Source: Algihabitans sp965233705 (lineage in GTDB: Bacteria > Pseudomonadota > Alphaproteobacteria > Kiloniellales > DSM-21159). Taken from it: a stretch of 64,000 nucleotides of DNA. The stretch's first letter is position 1, and each line of letters starts with the position of its first letter. This document shows positions 32,723-41,030 of this stretch, one piece after another. Under the pieces are notes generated by a model that was not told the DNA's origin, searched no databases, and saw only the letters and a program-made list of their open reading frames with translations. The stretch spans positions 124,001-188,000 of the forward strand of contig CBDDTF010000002.1 of NCBI GenBank assembly GCA_965233705.1, in the 5' to 3' direction. A program made the position numbers and the translations under genes.

Positions 32723-32767
32723 TTCGCGACCGGCGGACGCGCTGATGCGCGTCCAAACGGTCGCGAA
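32723..32767. terminator. Long hairpin between convergent genes (mosaic module 4)
   Basis: Outer arms TTCGCGACCG/CGGTCGCGAA (10 bp) and inner arms GGACGCGC/GCGCGTCC (8 bp) enclose TGAT. It lies between the converging small membrane protein and VOC genes and is preceded by TTTTT on the + strand. It may terminate both transcripts; it is also the last module of the mosaic repeat. Confidence 0.55.
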
Positions 32768-32798
32768 GCCTCACGCCACCCCGATGATGGAGAACCGA

Positions 32799-33215
32799 TC
32801 ACTCCCGGCTCTCCCCCGGGCCGCCCGGCCCGGGGGCCTCGCGGGGCGGGAAGGTCACGGCCTCGATCTTGTTGCCGTCCCGGTCGAAGATGAAGGCGCC
32901 GAAATAGTCGGTCATCGCCGCCTGGCGGTCGCGCGGCAGGCCGGCATTGCGCCCGCCGGCGGCCAGCGCCGTCTCGTGAAAGGTCAGCACCGCCTCGCGC
33001 GAGCGGGCCCGCAGGCAGACGTGGTGACCGCTGTCGATCGGCGCCGGCGTCAGCCCGGGACGGGCGTTCAGCCAGAACTCCGGATAGCGCTTGCCGAAGC
33101 CCACCGTGGCCTCCCGCTCGACCAGCAGGGTCATGCCGAGCGGCGTCAGCACCCGCCGGTAGAAGGCCGTGCTCGCCGCCAGGTCGGCGACGGGGATGGA
33201 GACATGGTCGATCAC
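32799..33215 (-). CDS. VOC-family protein (glyoxalase/dioxygenase fold)
   Basis: 138 residues. VIDHVSIPVADLAASTAFYRR opens the first beta-alpha-beta-beta-beta module, with a metal-ligand His in DHVSI. HHVCLRARS and a C-terminal FIFDRDGNKIEAV supply the usual second His and Glu. The start is GTG at 33215 with GGAAGGGAG upstream. Members include glyoxalase I-like isomerases, dioxygenases and resistance proteins; the specific role is unknown. Confidence 0.85.
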   Translation of the reverse strand: MIDHVSIPVADLAASTAFYRRVLTPLGMTLLVEREATVGFGKRYPEFWLNARPGLTPAPIDSGHHVCLRARSREAVLTFHETALAAGGRNAGLPRDRQAAMTDYFGAFIFDRDGNKIEAVTFPPREAPGPGGPGESRE

Positions 33216-33403
33216 GCGGCGCTCCCTTCCGACCCTGCACGCTCCGGCGCCGGCCCTCTCGCCCGCAGCGCCGAATCGCTTCAAGCCTAAAGCGCCGCCC
33301 CGCGAAGCGAAAGCGGCCCGTCCCCCTTGCCGCCCCCTTGCCCGTCCAGCGCGCCAGGCCAAGTCGGACGACAGGGCCCCTTTCGAGGCAACGGGAGGAT
33401 CGC

Positions 33404-33649
33404 ATGAGCGAAGATCGCCTACTCGACCGGACGACCCAGCGCTTCCTCGGCGGGGCCGGCGGCGGGCTGCTGTTCCTGGCCGGGCTGTTCGCCGCCGCCG
33501 GCCTCGACGGGCGACGCGGCGACGCCGGTTTCGTGCTGGCGCTGCTGGGCCTGGGCCTGGCCGCCTGGCAGCTCAAGCGCGGCCTCGACGACTACGAGCG
33601 GGGACGCGGCCGACCGCGCCCGCGGCGCGGCGCTCAGTCGAGGGCGTAG
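33404..33649 (+). CDS. Small two-helix membrane protein, WQ-KRG type (second copy)
   Basis: 81 residues. Segments LLFLAGLFAAAGL and FVLALLGLGLAAWQL form two helices, followed by KRGLDDYERGRGRPRPRRG. The match to the protein at 32284 extends over about 50 residues with WQ(I/L)KRG(Y/L)D conserved. GGGAGG precedes the ATG. Its 3' end overlaps the convergent methyltransferase gene by 16 bases. No function is known. Confidence 0.65.
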   Translation: MSEDRLLDRTTQRFLGGAGGGLLFLAGLFAAAGLDGRRGDAGFVLALLGLGLAAWQLKRGLDDYERGRGRPRPRRGAQSRA

Positions 33650-34839
33650 ACCAGGCACTTGAGGTAGTCGCTCTCGGGGAGCTGCGGGTGCACCGGGTGG
33701 TCCGGCGCCGCGCCGGCCCGGCGCAGGATGCGCGCCGGCCGCCGCGCGTCGTTCAGCCCGCGCGCGCACTGCTCGGCGAAGGCGTCGGGCCCGACGTGGT
33801 GCGAGCAGGAGCAGAGCGCCAGGCAGCCGCCCGGCGCCACCAGCGCGGCCGCCAGACGGGCCAGCTTGCGGTAGCCGCGCAGCGCCGGCGGCATCTCCTT
33901 CTTGGTCTTGGCGAAGGCGGGCGGGTCGCAGATCACCAGATCGAAGCGCTCGCCCGCCTCGCCGAGCCGCTCCAACTCGCGGAAGACGTCGCTGCGCCGG
34001 GTTTGCACCCGCGCCGCCACGCCGTTCAGCGCCGCCGCCCGCTCGACCAGCCCCAGGGCGGCGTCGGAGCGGTCCAGCGCGGTGACCGACTCCGCCCCGG
34101 CCAAAGCCGCCTGGACGGCGAACCCGCCGGAATAGCTGTAGGCGTCGAGCACCCGCGCGCCGCCGGCGAGCTGCGCCACCCAGCGGCGATTGTCGCGCTG
34201 GTCGTAGAACCAGCCGGTCTTCTGGCCGCCGGCCGGGTCGGCCAGGAAGCGGGCGCCGTATTCGCGCAGCTCGACCGGCCCGTCGGGCTCGCCGCGCAGC
34301 ACGCGGACCTCCTGCTCCAGCCCCTCCAGCCGGCGCGCCGGCGTGTCGTTGCGCAGCACCAGCGTGGCCGGGCTCAGCAGCTCGTCGACGGCCGCGCAGA
34401 GCGGTGCCTCCAGCGCCTGCATGCCGGCGGCGTTGAGCTGCATCACCACCACCTCGCCGAAGCGGTCGATCACCAGGCCGGGCAGGCCGTCGGCCTCGGC
34501 GTGGCAAAGGCGGTAGTAGGGCCCCTCGACGAGCTGCTCGCGCAGCCGCAGGGCGCGGGCCAGCCGCGCATGCAGGAAGCCGGCGTCGATCTCCGCCTGC
34601 GGATCGCGCGACAGCAGGCGGCCGGCGATCAGCGTGTGGCGGTTGAAGCTGGCGACCCCCAGCGGGCGCCCCTCGTGGCTCTCCAGCCGCACCAGGGCGC
34701 CGAGCTCCAGCGTCTTGGCCTCGGGCGTCATCTCGATCTCGTTCGAGAAGACCCAGGGATAGCCGTGCAGCAGGCGCCGCTCCGCCTTTGGCTTGAGACG
34801 CAGGCAGGGGCGGGCCGCACGCGCGCGCGGCGCGCTCAC
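33634..34839 (-). CDS. Class I rRNA methyltransferase, RlmI-like
   Basis: 401 residues. An N-terminal PUA-like RNA-binding domain (LKPKAERRLLHGYPWVFSNEIE) is followed by a middle domain and a Rossmann methyltransferase with motif I ARVLDAYSYSGGFAV, motif IV LVICDPPAFAKTKKE, and a cysteine in CLALCSCSHH consistent with 5-methylcytosine chemistry. E. coli RlmI makes m5C1962 in 23S rRNA. The start overlaps the ggt stop by four bases, so the pair is co-translated. Confidence 0.88.
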   Translation of the reverse strand: MSAPRARAARPCLRLKPKAERRLLHGYPWVFSNEIEMTPEAKTLELGALVRLESHEGRPLGVASFNRHTLIAGRLLSRDPQAEIDAGFLHARLARALRLREQLVEGPYYRLCHAEADGLPGLVIDRFGEVVVMQLNAAGMQALEAPLCAAVDELLSPATLVLRNDTPARRLEGLEQEVRVLRGEPDGPVELREYGARFLADPAGGQKTGWFYDQRDNRRWVAQLAGGARVLDAYSYSGGFAVQAALAGAESVTALDRSDAALGLVERAAALNGVAARVQTRRSDVFRELERLGEAGERFDLVICDPPAFAKTKKEMPPALRGYRKLARLAAALVAPGGCLALCSCSHHVGPDAFAEQCARGLNDARRPARILRRAGAAPDHPVHPQLPESDYLKCLVYALD

Positions 34840-36653
34840 GGCTGGCTCCCGGCCGGCAGCGCGACCCCTTCCCGCCGCGGGTCGGCGCCGCCCTCCAGGC
34901 TGCCGTCGGAGCGCACGCGGATGCCGTGCAGCCCGCTGGTCATCTCTTGCACGCGCGCGGCATGCCCCAGCGCCTCCAGCGCCGCCTTGGCCTCCGCCGC
35001 CGCGGTGCCGGCCTCCAGGTCGGTCGAGCCGTTGCGGTTGACCACGTGCGGCAGCTCGATCGCCGCCTGCACGTCCAGGCCGAAGTCCAGCACACCGGTC
35101 AGCGCGCGCGCCACGTAGCCGATGATGCGGCTGCCGCCGGGCGAGCCGATCGCCAGGGCCAGGTCCTCGTCCTCGGTGAACACCAGGGTCGGCGACATGG
35201 AGCTGCGCGGCCGCTTGCCGGGTTCGACCCGGTTGGCCACCGGCAGCCCGTCCTCGGTCTCGGGGACGAAGGCGAAGTCGGTGAGCTGGTTGTTGAGCAG
35301 GAAGCCGCGCACCATCAGGCGGGAGCCGAAGGCGTTCTCGATCGAGGTGGTCATGGACACCGCCCTACCCTCGGCGTCGACCACCGAGAGGTGGCTGGTC
35401 GACGGCGGCTCGACCTGCACCCAGGTGCCGTTGCGCCGCTCCAGCCCCGGCGCCGCCTCGGCCAGCGCCCGCGCGGGGTCGATCAGCTCGGCACGGGCGG
35501 CCAGGTAGGCGGCGTCGAGCAGCCGCTCGACCGGCACCTCCACGAAGTCGGGATCGGCCAGGAAGGCGTTGCGGTCGGCGAAGGCCAGCTTGCCCGCCTC
35601 GGCCAGCAGGTGCAGCGTGCGCGGCGCGTTGGGGCCGGCTGCGGCCAGGTCGAAGGACTCCAGCAGGCCGAGCATCTGCAGCACCGCCACGCCGCCCGAG
35701 GTCGGCGGCGGCATGCCGCAGACCCGCCAGTCGCGGTAGGGCCGGCACAGCGGCGCCCGCTCGACCGCGCGGTAGGCGGCCAGGTCCGCCGCGGTCATGC
35801 GGCCCGGATTGACCGGCGCCTTGCGCACCGCGGCGACGATGTCGGCGGCGATCTCCCCCTCGTAGAAGGCCGAGGCGCCGTGCGCGGCGATCCGCCGCAG
35901 GGTCTCGGCGTAGGCCGGGTTGCGCAGAATCGTGCCGACCGGCAGCGGGTTGCCGGCCGGGGTGTAGAAGTAGGCCGCGGCGGCCGGGAACTCCGGCAGC
36001 AGCTCGTCGCGGGCGACCAGCTCGTGCAGGCGCGGCGAGACGGGAAAGCCCTCCTCGGCCAGCGCGATTGCCGGCTCGAACAGCCGCGCCCAGGCCAGCT
36101 TGCCGTAGGCGCCATGCACCTGCTCGAGCATCCGCAGCACGCCGGGCACGCCGACCGAGAGGCCGCCGGGCACGGCGTCCCAGAAGTCCATCGGCGTGCC
36201 GTCCGCGGCGAGAAACTGCTCCGGCGTTGCCGCCAGCGGGGCGGCCTCGCGCCCGTCGAAGGCGCGGGTCTCGCCGCTGTCGGGGTCGAAGTGCAGCAGG
36301 AAGGCGCCGCCGCCGATCCCCGACGACTGCGGCTCGACCAGGCCGAGCACGAGCTGCGCGGCGATGGCCGCGTCCACCGCGCTGCCGCCGGCGTCCAGCA
36401 TGGCGACGCCGGCGCGCGTGGCGTGCGGGTTGGCCGTGGTCACCATGGCCCGGGCCGGCGCGGCCTGCGAGTCGCGGGCGGGCGCGGCCGGCGCAGCCGT
36501 GTCGGCCGCCCGGGCGGGCGCAGCCGTGTCGCCCGCCCGGGCGGGCGCCAGGGGCGGCACCAGCAGCAGGCAGACAAAGGCCAGCGCGCCGGCCGTGTGG
36601 GTCAGCGCGCGCAGGAGTGGGCGGGCGAGGGAGAGAGGAAGCTGAGACGGCAC
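34836..36653 (-). CDS. ggt: Gamma-glutamyltransferase
   Basis: 605-residue exported Ntn-hydrolase that cleaves or transfers gamma-glutamyl groups, for example from glutathione. The N-terminal signal (LLRALTHTAGALAFVCLLLV) is followed by an Ala/Asp/Thr repeat linker. The large-subunit segment VSPRLHELVARDELL and the autoprocessing site PSTSHLSVVDAEG, whose second Thr/Ser pair supplies the nucleophile, lead into MTTSIENAFGSRLMV. The C-terminal GSPGGSRII loop is intact. It is paired with the RlmI-like gene. Confidence 0.93.
   Translation of the reverse strand: MPSQLPLSLARPLLRALTHTAGALAFVCLLLVPPLAPARAGDTAAPARAADTAAPAAPARDSQAAPARAMVTTANPHATRAGVAMLDAGGSAVDAAIAAQLVLGLVEPQSSGIGGGAFLLHFDPDSGETRAFDGREAAPLAATPEQFLAADGTPMDFWDAVPGGLSVGVPGVLRMLEQVHGAYGKLAWARLFEPAIALAEEGFPVSPRLHELVARDELLPEFPAAAAYFYTPAGNPLPVGTILRNPAYAETLRRIAAHGASAFYEGEIAADIVAAVRKAPVNPGRMTAADLAAYRAVERAPLCRPYRDWRVCGMPPPTSGGVAVLQMLGLLESFDLAAAGPNAPRTLHLLAEAGKLAFADRNAFLADPDFVEVPVERLLDAAYLAARAELIDPARALAEAAPGLERRNGTWVQVEPPSTSHLSVVDAEGRAVSMTTSIENAFGSRLMVRGFLLNNQLTDFAFVPETEDGLPVANRVEPGKRPRSSMSPTLVFTEDEDLALAIGSPGGSRIIGYVARALTGVLDFGLDVQAAIELPHVVNRNGSTDLEAGTAAAEAKAALEALGHAARVQEMTSGLHGIRVRSDGSLEGGADPRREGVALPAGSQP
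36491..36544. repeat. In-frame tandem array, 27 bp x 2
   Basis: Two 27-base copies, differing at one or two positions, encode the repeated A-R-A-(G/A)-D-T-A-A-P linker just after the signal peptide of gamma-glutamyltransferase. Confidence 0.85.
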
Positions 36654-36672
36654 AATGCCGCCAGTGTAGCGA

Positions 36673-37416
36673 TCAGCGCGTCGATGGCATAGACGCGCTT
36701 TGTCCGCCCGCGGCCTTTTGCGCCATCGGCTTGTGCAGGGCGACGCGATGCGGCTGGTGGCCGCGCAGCTTCAGCATGTCGATCAGCCACTGGCGGCGCC
36801 CGCGCTCCGCGCCCTCGGGCAGCACCGTGTGGATGGCGGCGCAGCGATGGCCGGCCGCCAGCCCCTCGAGCGCGCGGGCCAGGGCCTCGGCAATGCGGTC
36901 CCGCTCGAAGAAGTCGAAGGCGACGAAGTGCTCGGCCACCAGCACCGGCCCGTGCAGCAGATCGCGCTGAACCCGGTAGGCGACCAGGCCGGAGATGTAG
37001 CCGCGCCCGTCCTCCACGATCAGGATTCCCCCCTGCCAGCGCCGGTCGTCCCCGGACCGGGGCACCAGTGGAAGCGCGAACTCCTTCCAGGCCTCGAGCG
37101 TGATGTTCGGCGCGATCGCCTGGATCAGCGGGAAAGCCTGGTTCAGGCGGTCGGCCGTGAGGCTCTTGACGGTGATGTCTCGGGTCGGCGACGGGCTCTG
37201 CGCCTCCGGCAGACCTGCGGCGCCGGAGCAGGAGGCCGGCTCCCGGGATGGAGAGTCCCAGGGGGCAGGCTCCGGGAACTCAGGGTCCTGGGACGCAGAG
37301 TCCTGGGACGCAGAGTCCTGGAAAGCAGGGTCCTGGGACGCAGGGTCCTGATCTTCGGGATCGGGGTCGACATCGGGGCAGCGCATGCCGCCATCGTGAT
37401 GCCAGCCATGCACCAC
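36673..37416 (-). CDS. GNAT-like protein with repeat N-terminus
   Basis: 247 residues. Residues 12-75 form a low-complexity acidic stretch with SQDPA/SQDSA repeats. The remainder (ITVKSLTADRLNQAFPLIQA, GILIVEDGRGYISGLVAY, FDFFERDRIAEALARAL) looks like a GNAT acetyltransferase fold with weak similarity to the acetyl-CoA loop. The true start may be the ATG at 37386 rather than 37416. It is divergent from fnr, and the FNR box lies immediately upstream. The substrate is unknown. Confidence 0.65.
   Translation of the reverse strand: MVHGWHHDGGMRCPDVDPDPEDQDPASQDPAFQDSASQDSASQDPEFPEPAPWDSPSREPASCSGAAGLPEAQSPSPTRDITVKSLTADRLNQAFPLIQAIAPNITLEAWKEFALPLVPRSGDDRRWQGGILIVEDGRGYISGLVAYRVQRDLLHGPVLVAEHFVAFDFFERDRIAEALARALEGLAAGHRCAAIHTVLPEGAERGRRQWLIDMLKLRGHQPHRVALHKPMAQKAAGGQSASMPSTR
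37281..37355. repeat. In-frame tandem array, 15 bp x 5
   Basis: Units CAG(A/G)GTCCTGGGACG, two with changes at the end, encode SQDPA/SQDSA/FQDSA-type pentapeptides in the N-terminal tail of the GNAT-like protein. Confidence 0.93.
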
Positions 37417-37421
37417 CTGCC

Positions 37422-37435
37422 TTGATCTGCGTCAA
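37422..37435. promoter_or_regulatory. FNR box (anaerobox)
   Basis: TTGATCTGCGTCAA differs from TTGAT-N4-ATCAA at one position. It lies between the fnr gene and the divergent GNAT-like gene, in an AT-richer promoter region. A TATTAT hexamer at 37464 would put the box centre roughly 47 bases upstream of transcription, near an activating or repressing FNR position. Autoregulation of fnr is the simplest reading. Confidence 0.72.
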
Positions 37436-37590
37436 GGCTGCGCAGCGGCTCGAAGCGATTCGATATTATGGCGTTTTTTCAACAAATTGCAGCTATGGCC
37501 CTGAATCGCGATTCTGCGGTATAAAGGGAATGACGCAGGCAGTAGCTGTTGAATTGTCGGTCCGGATGCGTCAGATTCGCGGGACACGGT

Positions 37591-38385
37591 ATGGCAGCCG
37601 ATCGGACGCAGCGCAGCACTATGTCGCCCTTCGACATCAACAGGATTCGGGAGCTCGGGCCCGCCGTCGCGGCCGAGCCCGGTGAGCGCGACGCGGGCAT
37701 GTCGCCCTGCGGCGCCTGCTCGGTTCGGCATTTGACCTTCTGCGCGCCGATGGCCGACGACGAGCTGAGCCACGTCTCGCGCATCGTCAGCACGGTGGAA
37801 CTGCACCCGGGCGACCCGCTGTTCGACGAGGGCGAGCCGGCCGAGAGCGTCTACAGCGTCACCGCCGGCGCGGTGAAGGTCTACAAGCTTCTGCCCGACG
37901 GCCGGCGCCAGGTGATCGGCTTCCTCTTCTCGGGCGACTTCATGGGCCTGGCCCACAATGACCTCTACGCCTACAGCGCCGAGGCGATCATCCACTCCGC
38001 CGTCTGCCGCTTCCCGCGCAAGCGGCTGGAGCAGCTTCTCGAGCGCTTCCCCAAGATGGAGCGGCGCCTGCTCGGCATGGCCAGCCACGAGCTGGCCGTG
38101 GCGCAGGAGCAGATGCTGCTGCTCGGCCGCAAGACCGCCAAGGAGAAGATCGCCAGCTTCCTGCTGATGCTCTCCAAGCGCGCGGAGCAGCGCGGCCAGA
38201 CTCCCAACCCCATCGCCGTGCCGATGAGCCGGACCGACATCGGCGACTACCTGGGCCTGACCACGGAGACGGTCAGCCGCACCTTCACCCAGCTCAAGAC
38301 CAGCGGCCTGATCTCCCTGCAGCCGGCCAACCGGGTCGAGCTGACCAACCTCGCAGCGCTGAACGAGATCGCCGAGGGGAGCTGA
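37591..38385 (+). CDS. fnr: Fnr/FixK-type oxygen-responsive regulator
   Basis: 264 residues. A cluster-binding motif C40-G-A-C43-x7-C51 plus Cys139 matches the FnrL/FnrN branch that carries an O2-labile [4Fe-4S] cluster. The cyclic-nucleotide-type sensor barrel spans roughly residues 51-165. The helix-turn-helix is SRTDIGDYLGLTTETVSRTF, with the E-x2-S-R triad that reads TTGAT. ATGs at 37549, 37591 and 37621 are possible; none has a strong ribosome-binding site, and 37591 with GGGACA is preferred. It controls anaerobic or microaerobic metabolism. Confidence 0.92.
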   Translation: MAADRTQRSTMSPFDINRIRELGPAVAAEPGERDAGMSPCGACSVRHLTFCAPMADDELSHVSRIVSTVELHPGDPLFDEGEPAESVYSVTAGAVKVYKLLPDGRRQVIGFLFSGDFMGLAHNDLYAYSAEAIIHSAVCRFPRKRLEQLLERFPKMERRLLGMASHELAVAQEQMLLLGRKTAKEKIASFLLMLSKRAEQRGQTPNPIAVPMSRTDIGDYLGLTTETVSRTFTQLKTSGLISLQPANRVELTNLAALNEIAEGS

Positions 38386-38578
38386 AGCGCGGCGCCGGGG
38401 CGGCCGGGGGCCGGCCGTTTCTCCGCACAGCGCGCCCGCCGCGATGCGGCGGCCGGGCGCCGCGAGCCGGGCGCACGCCGGCGCAGCGAAGGCCGGCCGC
38501 GTTGCCTTCGCCCGCCCTGGCGCGCTATTCCTCTGCGCCATCCCCCGACGGGGCCCACTGCGGAGCGCAAAGATTCCC

Positions 38579-39472
38579 GTGTCCACCACGCCCCAGCCTG
38601 GCGAGCCCCCTTCCGGCGAGCCCCCTTCCGGCGAGCCCAAGCCTGCCGCCCCCGACGCCGCGCCGCGCAAGCGCCTGACGCCGCCGGACATCGCCGCTCG
38701 CAAGGGCGGCACGCCGCTGGTCTGTCTGACCGCCTACTCGGCCCCGATGGCCCGGCTGCTCGATTCCCAGGTCGACATCCTGCTGGTCGGCGATTCCCTG
38801 GGCATGGTGGTCTACGGTGCCGAGTCGACCCTGAACGTCGGCCTGGAGACGATGATCGGCCACGGCCGCGCCGTCGCGCGGGCCAGCCGCCAGGCCTGCG
38901 TGGTGGTCGACCTGCCCTTCGCCAGCTACCAGGAAAGCCCGCAGCAGGCCTTTCGCAGCGCCGCGCGGGTGCTGGCCGAGACCGGCGCCGCGGCGGTCAA
39001 GCTGGAGGGTGGCCGGGAGATGGCCGACACCATCGCCTTCCTGTCAGCGCGTGGCGTGCCGGTGATGGGCCATGTCGGCCTGACGCCACAGTCGGTCAAC
39101 GCGCTGGGCGGCTTCCGGGCGCGCGGCCGCGACGAGGCCGAGGCCGACAAGGTGATGGCCGACGCCCGCGCCGTGGCCCGCGCCGGCGCCTTCGCCCTGG
39201 TGATCGAGGGCACGCTGGAGACCGTCGCCCAGGCCGCGACGCGGGCGGTGGCGATTCCCACCATCGGCATCGGCGCCGCCGCCGAGTGCGACGGCCAGGT
39301 GCTGGTGACCGAGGATCTGCTCGGCCTGTCGGGCGAGCGGGTGCCGCGCTTCGTCAAGCGCTACGCCGACCTGGGCAAGGCGGTGCAGGCCGCCGTCGGG
39401 CACTACGCCGAGGAGGTGCGCAACCGCGCCTTCCCCGGCCCCGAGCAGCTCTACCGGGCGCGGCGCGGATGA
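38579..39472 (+). CDS. panB: 3-methyl-2-oxobutanoate hydroxymethyltransferase
   Basis: 297 residues. First step of pantothenate synthesis: transfers a hydroxymethyl group from 5,10-methylene-THF to 2-oxoisovalerate. Conserved segments are TPLVCLTAYSAPMA, LLVGDSLGMVVYG, VKLEGG and VMGHVGLTPQSV. The first 30 residues are a Pro/Gly/Glu tail (GEPPSGEPPSGEPKP) from a 15-bp array, beyond the usual family start. The start is GTG at 38579. It overlaps panC by ATGA. Confidence 0.93.
   Translation: MSTTPQPGEPPSGEPPSGEPKPAAPDAAPRKRLTPPDIAARKGGTPLVCLTAYSAPMARLLDSQVDILLVGDSLGMVVYGAESTLNVGLETMIGHGRAVARASRQACVVVDLPFASYQESPQQAFRSAARVLAETGAAAVKLEGGREMADTIAFLSARGVPVMGHVGLTPQSVNALGGFRARGRDEAEADKVMADARAVARAGAFALVIEGTLETVAQAATRAVAIPTIGIGAAAECDGQVLVTEDLLGLSGERVPRFVKRYADLGKAVQAAVGHYAEEVRNRAFPGPEQLYRARRG
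38600..38640. repeat. In-frame tandem array, 15 bp x 2.7
   Basis: GGCGAGCCCCCTTCC is repeated twice with a third partial copy. It encodes GEPPS pentapeptides in the N-terminal tail of PanB. Confidence 0.88.
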
Positions 39473-40335
39473 GCGGGCGCGCCACCCTGCCGATCCTCCG
39501 CCACGTCGCGGAGTTGCGGGCCGCCAGCCGGCCCTGGCGGCGGGCTGGCGAGACCGTCGGCCTGGTGCCGACCATGGGGGCGCTGCACGCCGGCCACCTG
39601 GCGCTGGTCGAGCGGGCGACGCGCGACTGCGACCACACGGTCGCCACGATCTTCGTCAACCCCAAGCAGTTCGACCGCAAGGAAGACCTCAGCCGCTATC
39701 CGCGCGACGAGGGGCGCGACGCGCGGCTGCTGGCCGAGCACGCCTGCGAGCTGCTGTTCGCGCCGGACGTCGCGGAGATCTACCCCGAGGGCTTCGCCTC
39801 CACCGTCAGCGTGACCGGCGTCAGCGACGTGCTGGAAGGGCTCTACCGCCCGGGGCACTTCGACGGCGTGACCACGGTGGTCTGCAAGCTGCTGCTGCAG
39901 GCGCTGCCGGACCGCGCCTATTTCGGGGAGAAGGACTACCAGCAGCTCACGGTGGTCAAGCGCATGGTGCGCGACCTCGACATCCCGGTCGAGATCGTGC
40001 CCGTGCCCACGGTGCGCGAGGCCGACGGCCTGGCGCTGTCGTCGCGCAACGTCCACCTGACCGCCGAGCAGCGCGCCGTGGCCCCGCTGCTCTACCAGGT
40101 GATGCGCGAGATCGGCGACGAGCTGTCCGACGGCCAGACGCCGGCCGGCCTGCTGCTGCCGGAGGGACAGATGCGACTCGGCTCGGCCGGCTTCACCAAG
40201 ATCGACTACCTGGCGCTGCACGCCGCCGACGATCTGACGCCGCTGACCCGCGTCGACCGCCCGGCCCGCCTGCTGGCGGCGGCCTGGCTGGGCCAGACCC
40301 GCCTGATCGACAACATCGCCGTCGACCCACGCTAG
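39469..40335 (+). CDS. panC: Pantothenate synthetase
   Basis: 288 residues. ATP-dependent condensation of pantoate and beta-alanine. The HIGH-like motif lies in VPTMGALHAGHLALV, the nucleotide site includes FGEKDYQQL, and the KMSKS-like region is LALSSRNVHL. The ATG overlaps the panB stop (ATGA). The TAG stop overlaps the first bases of mosaic repeat copy B, which would lie in the 3' end of the panBC message. Confidence 0.95.
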   Translation: MSGRATLPILRHVAELRAASRPWRRAGETVGLVPTMGALHAGHLALVERATRDCDHTVATIFVNPKQFDRKEDLSRYPRDEGRDARLLAEHACELLFAPDVAEIYPEGFASTVSVTGVSDVLEGLYRPGHFDGVTTVVCKLLLQALPDRAYFGEKDYQQLTVVKRMVRDLDIPVEIVPVPTVREADGLALSSRNVHLTAEQRAVAPLLYQVMREIGDELSDGQTPAGLLLPEGQMRLGSAGFTKIDYLALHAADDLTPLTRVDRPARLLAAAWLGQTRLIDNIAVDPR

Positions 40336-40473
40336 GGCGGTTTCCGATCGAGTGGAACCACGACGTGGGTCCGCCGATCGGCCCAAAACCGCCCTAAACC
40401 ATGGTGTTAGAGTGATGCTGTCCGACTTGGCGAATCGCAAACGCGATTCGATCAGGTCGGGCATCGCTCTAGA
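40334..40473. repeat. BIME-like palindromic mosaic element, copy B (140 bp)
   Basis: Same structure as copy A at 32501, differing only by CGACG for CGAGG in the first module and GCATCGC for GCATCGT near the end. It starts at the second base of the panC TAG stop. After the shared 140 bases it continues with AGAGTGATTTGCGACCG and GGACGCGC, a shortened form of module 4. Confidence 0.93.
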
Positions 40474-40526
40474 GTGATTTGCGACCGTTTGGACGCGCGT
40501 CGGCGCGTCGGCGCGTCGCCGCCGGC

Positions 40527-41003
40527 TCAGCGGCTGCGCGCGATCGGCGGGACTTCCTGCATCTCGCTGTCCCAGGGGAAGAGGATCCAGGTGTCCTGGC
40601 TCACCTCGGTGACGTAGGTGTCGACCGTCGGCTTGCCTTCCGGCTTGGCGTAGACACTGGCGAAGTGCGCCTTGGGCAGCAGCTCGCGCACCGCCCGGGC
40701 GGTCGCCCCGGTGTCGACCAGATCGTCGACGATCAGCCAGCCGGTGCCGTCGCCCTCGATCGACTTGAGGATCTTGACGTTGCCCTGCCGGCGGTCGTCG
40801 TAGGAGGCGATGCACAGCGTGTCGATCAAACGCAGGTCCAGCTCGCGCGCCACGATGGTCGCCGGCACCAGGCCGCCGCGGGCGATCGCCACCACCCCCT
40901 TGAAGGGGCCGGTCTTGTCCATCTTGTCCATCAGGCGCCAGGCCAAGGCCTTGGCGTCGCGGTGCAGTTCCCACCAGGAAACCGGAAAGGTCTTGCCGGC
41001 CAT
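40527..41003 (-). CDS. gpt: Xanthine-guanine phosphoribosyltransferase
   Basis: 158 residues, close to E. coli Gpt (152). It salvages xanthine and guanine to XMP and GMP using PRPP. The PRPP-binding motif is LIVDDLVDTGAT, with VVAIARGGLVPA near residue 38. The N-terminal FPVSWWELHRDAKALAWRL segment is typical. The ATG at 41003 is chosen. The gene is bracketed by mosaic repeats: copy B downstream and a module-4-like palindrome upstream. Confidence 0.93.
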   Translation of the reverse strand: MAGKTFPVSWWELHRDAKALAWRLMDKMDKTGPFKGVVAIARGGLVPATIVARELDLRLIDTLCIASYDDRRQGNVKILKSIEGDGTGWLIVDDLVDTGATARAVRELLPKAHFASVYAKPEGKPTVDTYVTEVSQDTWILFPWDSEMQEVPPIARSR

Positions 41004-41030
41004 CGTCACATCCCACTCCCGACCCGAACT

